This document shows positions 63,061-64,000 of a stretch of DNA of 64,000 nt, piece by piece. Position numbers and translations under genes: made by a program. The DNA comes from an uncultured Paracoccaceae bacterium. GTDB lineage: Bacteria > Pseudomonadota > Alphaproteobacteria > Rhodobacterales > Rhodobacteraceae. The notes beneath the pieces were generated by a model. That model saw only the letters and a list, made by a program, of their open reading frames with translations. It made no database searches and was not told the DNA's origin. The stretch covers positions 214,236-278,235 of the forward strand of contig CANMAI010000008.1 of the NCBI GenBank assembly GCA_947495795.1, read 5' to 3'. Each line of letters begins with the position of its first letter. Positions within the stretch are counted from its first letter, which is position 1.

Positions 63061-63831
63061 TTAGATGGTGGCCGTGGTCAGCTTTGTAAAACTTTGAAAC
63101 TCTAAATCGCCATTGGCGTTCGCAAAGGGAGATAGAAGTTCCCGAAGCTCGTCATCGAAGCTCTCGAGATCACTACCCAGCTTTGAAATCGTAAAAGTAT
63201 CGCGAGAGTGTTGGCATAAAATGAAGTCTTCGATGCTCTGGTGGAATGGGTCGGAAACGACCTCATACACTCCATTCACATCGACATAATCGAGGTAATT
63301 CTCCCAAAACGACCGATCTTTGTTCGTATGCAGTGGCTTTCCAGTAAGCTTTGGAACCCATTTTGATAAGAAGGTTTGCCAGTCACTTTCCCAAGGTGGC
63401 TTATGTGCGCCATCACCTTCTATCACCGAAAACAGATGACGCGTTTTCAGATGCTTAGACAGTTTGGGAAAGAGAACATCATGGTTCATCCAATGGATGC
63501 TAAGGGCGGCAACGACTGTGTCGTACCGACCTGTCAACGGCGCCGTTTCCGCATAGCTTTCGACCCATTCAAGGTTCGTCGCCGCTCCAAGTTCGAGAGA
63601 CTTTCCAAGCGCGATCATTTTTGCTGATGGATCTATCGCCATCACAGAGCTGAAGTGTTTTGACATCGGCCTCGCGATTTTGCCGTGCCCGCACCCCAGA
63701 TCTAGAATGCGGCCTCGGCTGGGGGAATGACTGACAATCAGATCGTATATTTGTTGGGGGTATGGGGGGCGATAGAGATAGAGATCGACGACCTCTTCAG
63801 ATTGAAAAGAAGTTCCGATCTCTTGTTTCAT
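63061..63831 (-). CDS. Class I SAM-dependent methyltransferase
   Basis: A 256-residue methyltransferase with motif I ILDLGCGHGKIARPM near residue 42, an acidic ribose-binding position in MAIDPSAKMIALG and the motif IV-like YDTVVAALSIHWM. The family resembles trans-aconitate/SAM methyltransferases. Composition is clearly AT-richer than the dehalogenase gene, suggesting separate acquisition. The 227 bases between them hold no recognisable feature, and neither do the last 169 bases of the window beyond its start. Confidence 0.85.
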   Translation of the reverse strand: MKQEIGTSFQSEEVVDLYLYRPPYPQQIYDLIVSHSPSRGRILDLGCGHGKIARPMSKHFSSVMAIDPSAKMIALGKSLELGAATNLEWVESYAETAPLTGRYDTVVAALSIHWMNHDVLFPKLSKHLKTRHLFSVIEGDGAHKPPWESDWQTFLSKWVPKLTGKPLHTNKDRSFWENYLDYVDVNGVYEVVSDPFHQSIEDFILCQHSRDTFTISKLGSDLESFDDELRELLSPFANANGDLEFQSFTKLTTATI

Positions 63832-64000
63832 TTAATTTCCCAATCAAAATGATCCGCAGGTCGTTCGTAGTGCTTTAGCAGTATTGGTTCAACGCCTGCT
63901 CCGTTCGCAGTGCGGATATCAATTCGTCTTGCCCCATTTTAGTGGATCGTTCCAAAAGATCCGGCTGATCTCTCTTCGAAGTCAGCCGGGCTTACGTTGC

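Overview
The window looks like chromosomal DNA of a Rhodobacterales (Roseobacter-group) alphaproteobacterium. The gene string rpoZ-rsh-pdxJ-acpS-lepB-rnc-era-recO, the ftsE-ftsX-plsC block, the paired deformylases beside fmt, an ATP-dependent PEP carboxykinase and two marker enzymes of the ethylmalonyl-CoA pathway (methylsuccinyl-CoA dehydrogenase and L-malyl-CoA/beta-methylmalyl-CoA lyase) all fit that order. No rRNA, tRNA, CRISPR array or prophage was found.

Layout. 1-11.1 kb: pckA, a REP-associated tyrosine transposase (RAYT) flanked by its REP-like palindromes, an Lrp regulator, a class II amidotransferase, a decayed IS5-type transposase, zntB, a gamma-glutamyltransferase, a TSUP permease, a sulfotransferase relic with an internal deletion, and mcd. 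11.1-15.8 kb: a more AT-rich patch with a leucine-rich-repeat protein and an alpha/beta hydrolase, then a divergent pair of envelope proteins (PCuAC-like and multi-pass membrane). 15.8-29.0 kb: a two-sided catabolic locus. The + strand carries a complete branched-chain-type ABC importer plus an enamidase. The - strand carries a molybdenum hydroxylase (fused [2Fe-2S]/Mo subunit plus FAD subunit), a 6-hydroxynicotinate-reductase-like protein, a UPF0280 protein and two tandem AA_synth-family (PF06684) proteins. 29.1-38.3 kb: a META lipoprotein and the long core operon rpoZ to recO. 38.4-45.1 kb: folK, a NYN nuclease-like gene, a family 5 uracil-DNA glycosylase, ispH, DUF3429, a methyltransferase, rnhA, and fmt with a degenerate and a canonical deformylase. 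45.2-50.7 kb: a PatB-type C-S lyase, a Bcr/CflA exporter, mcl1, an AraC/GyrI-like regulator and accA. 50.8-58.6 kb: plsC-ftsX-ftsE, a zinc-ribbon membrane protein, a TIGR02302 protein with a Gln-rich repeat, lysA and a DUF2834 gene. 58.9-63.8 kb: a Pr6Pr-type membrane protein, a self-sufficient reductive dehalogenase fused to a ferredoxin reductase, and an AT-richer methyltransferase.

The two most interesting systems are the 15.9-29.0 kb locus and the 59.6-62.8 kb gene. The first combines hydroxylation, reductive dearomatisation and hydrolytic ring opening in the manner of anaerobic nicotinate degradation, with dedicated uptake and three conserved proteins of unknown step. The second joins a corrinoid/Fe-S reductive dehalogenase to its own NAD(P)H-dependent electron supply. 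Smaller points are the RAYT/REP family, a pair of intergenic elements sharing 11-bp-phased repeats, and a deformylase paralogue lacking catalytic residues.
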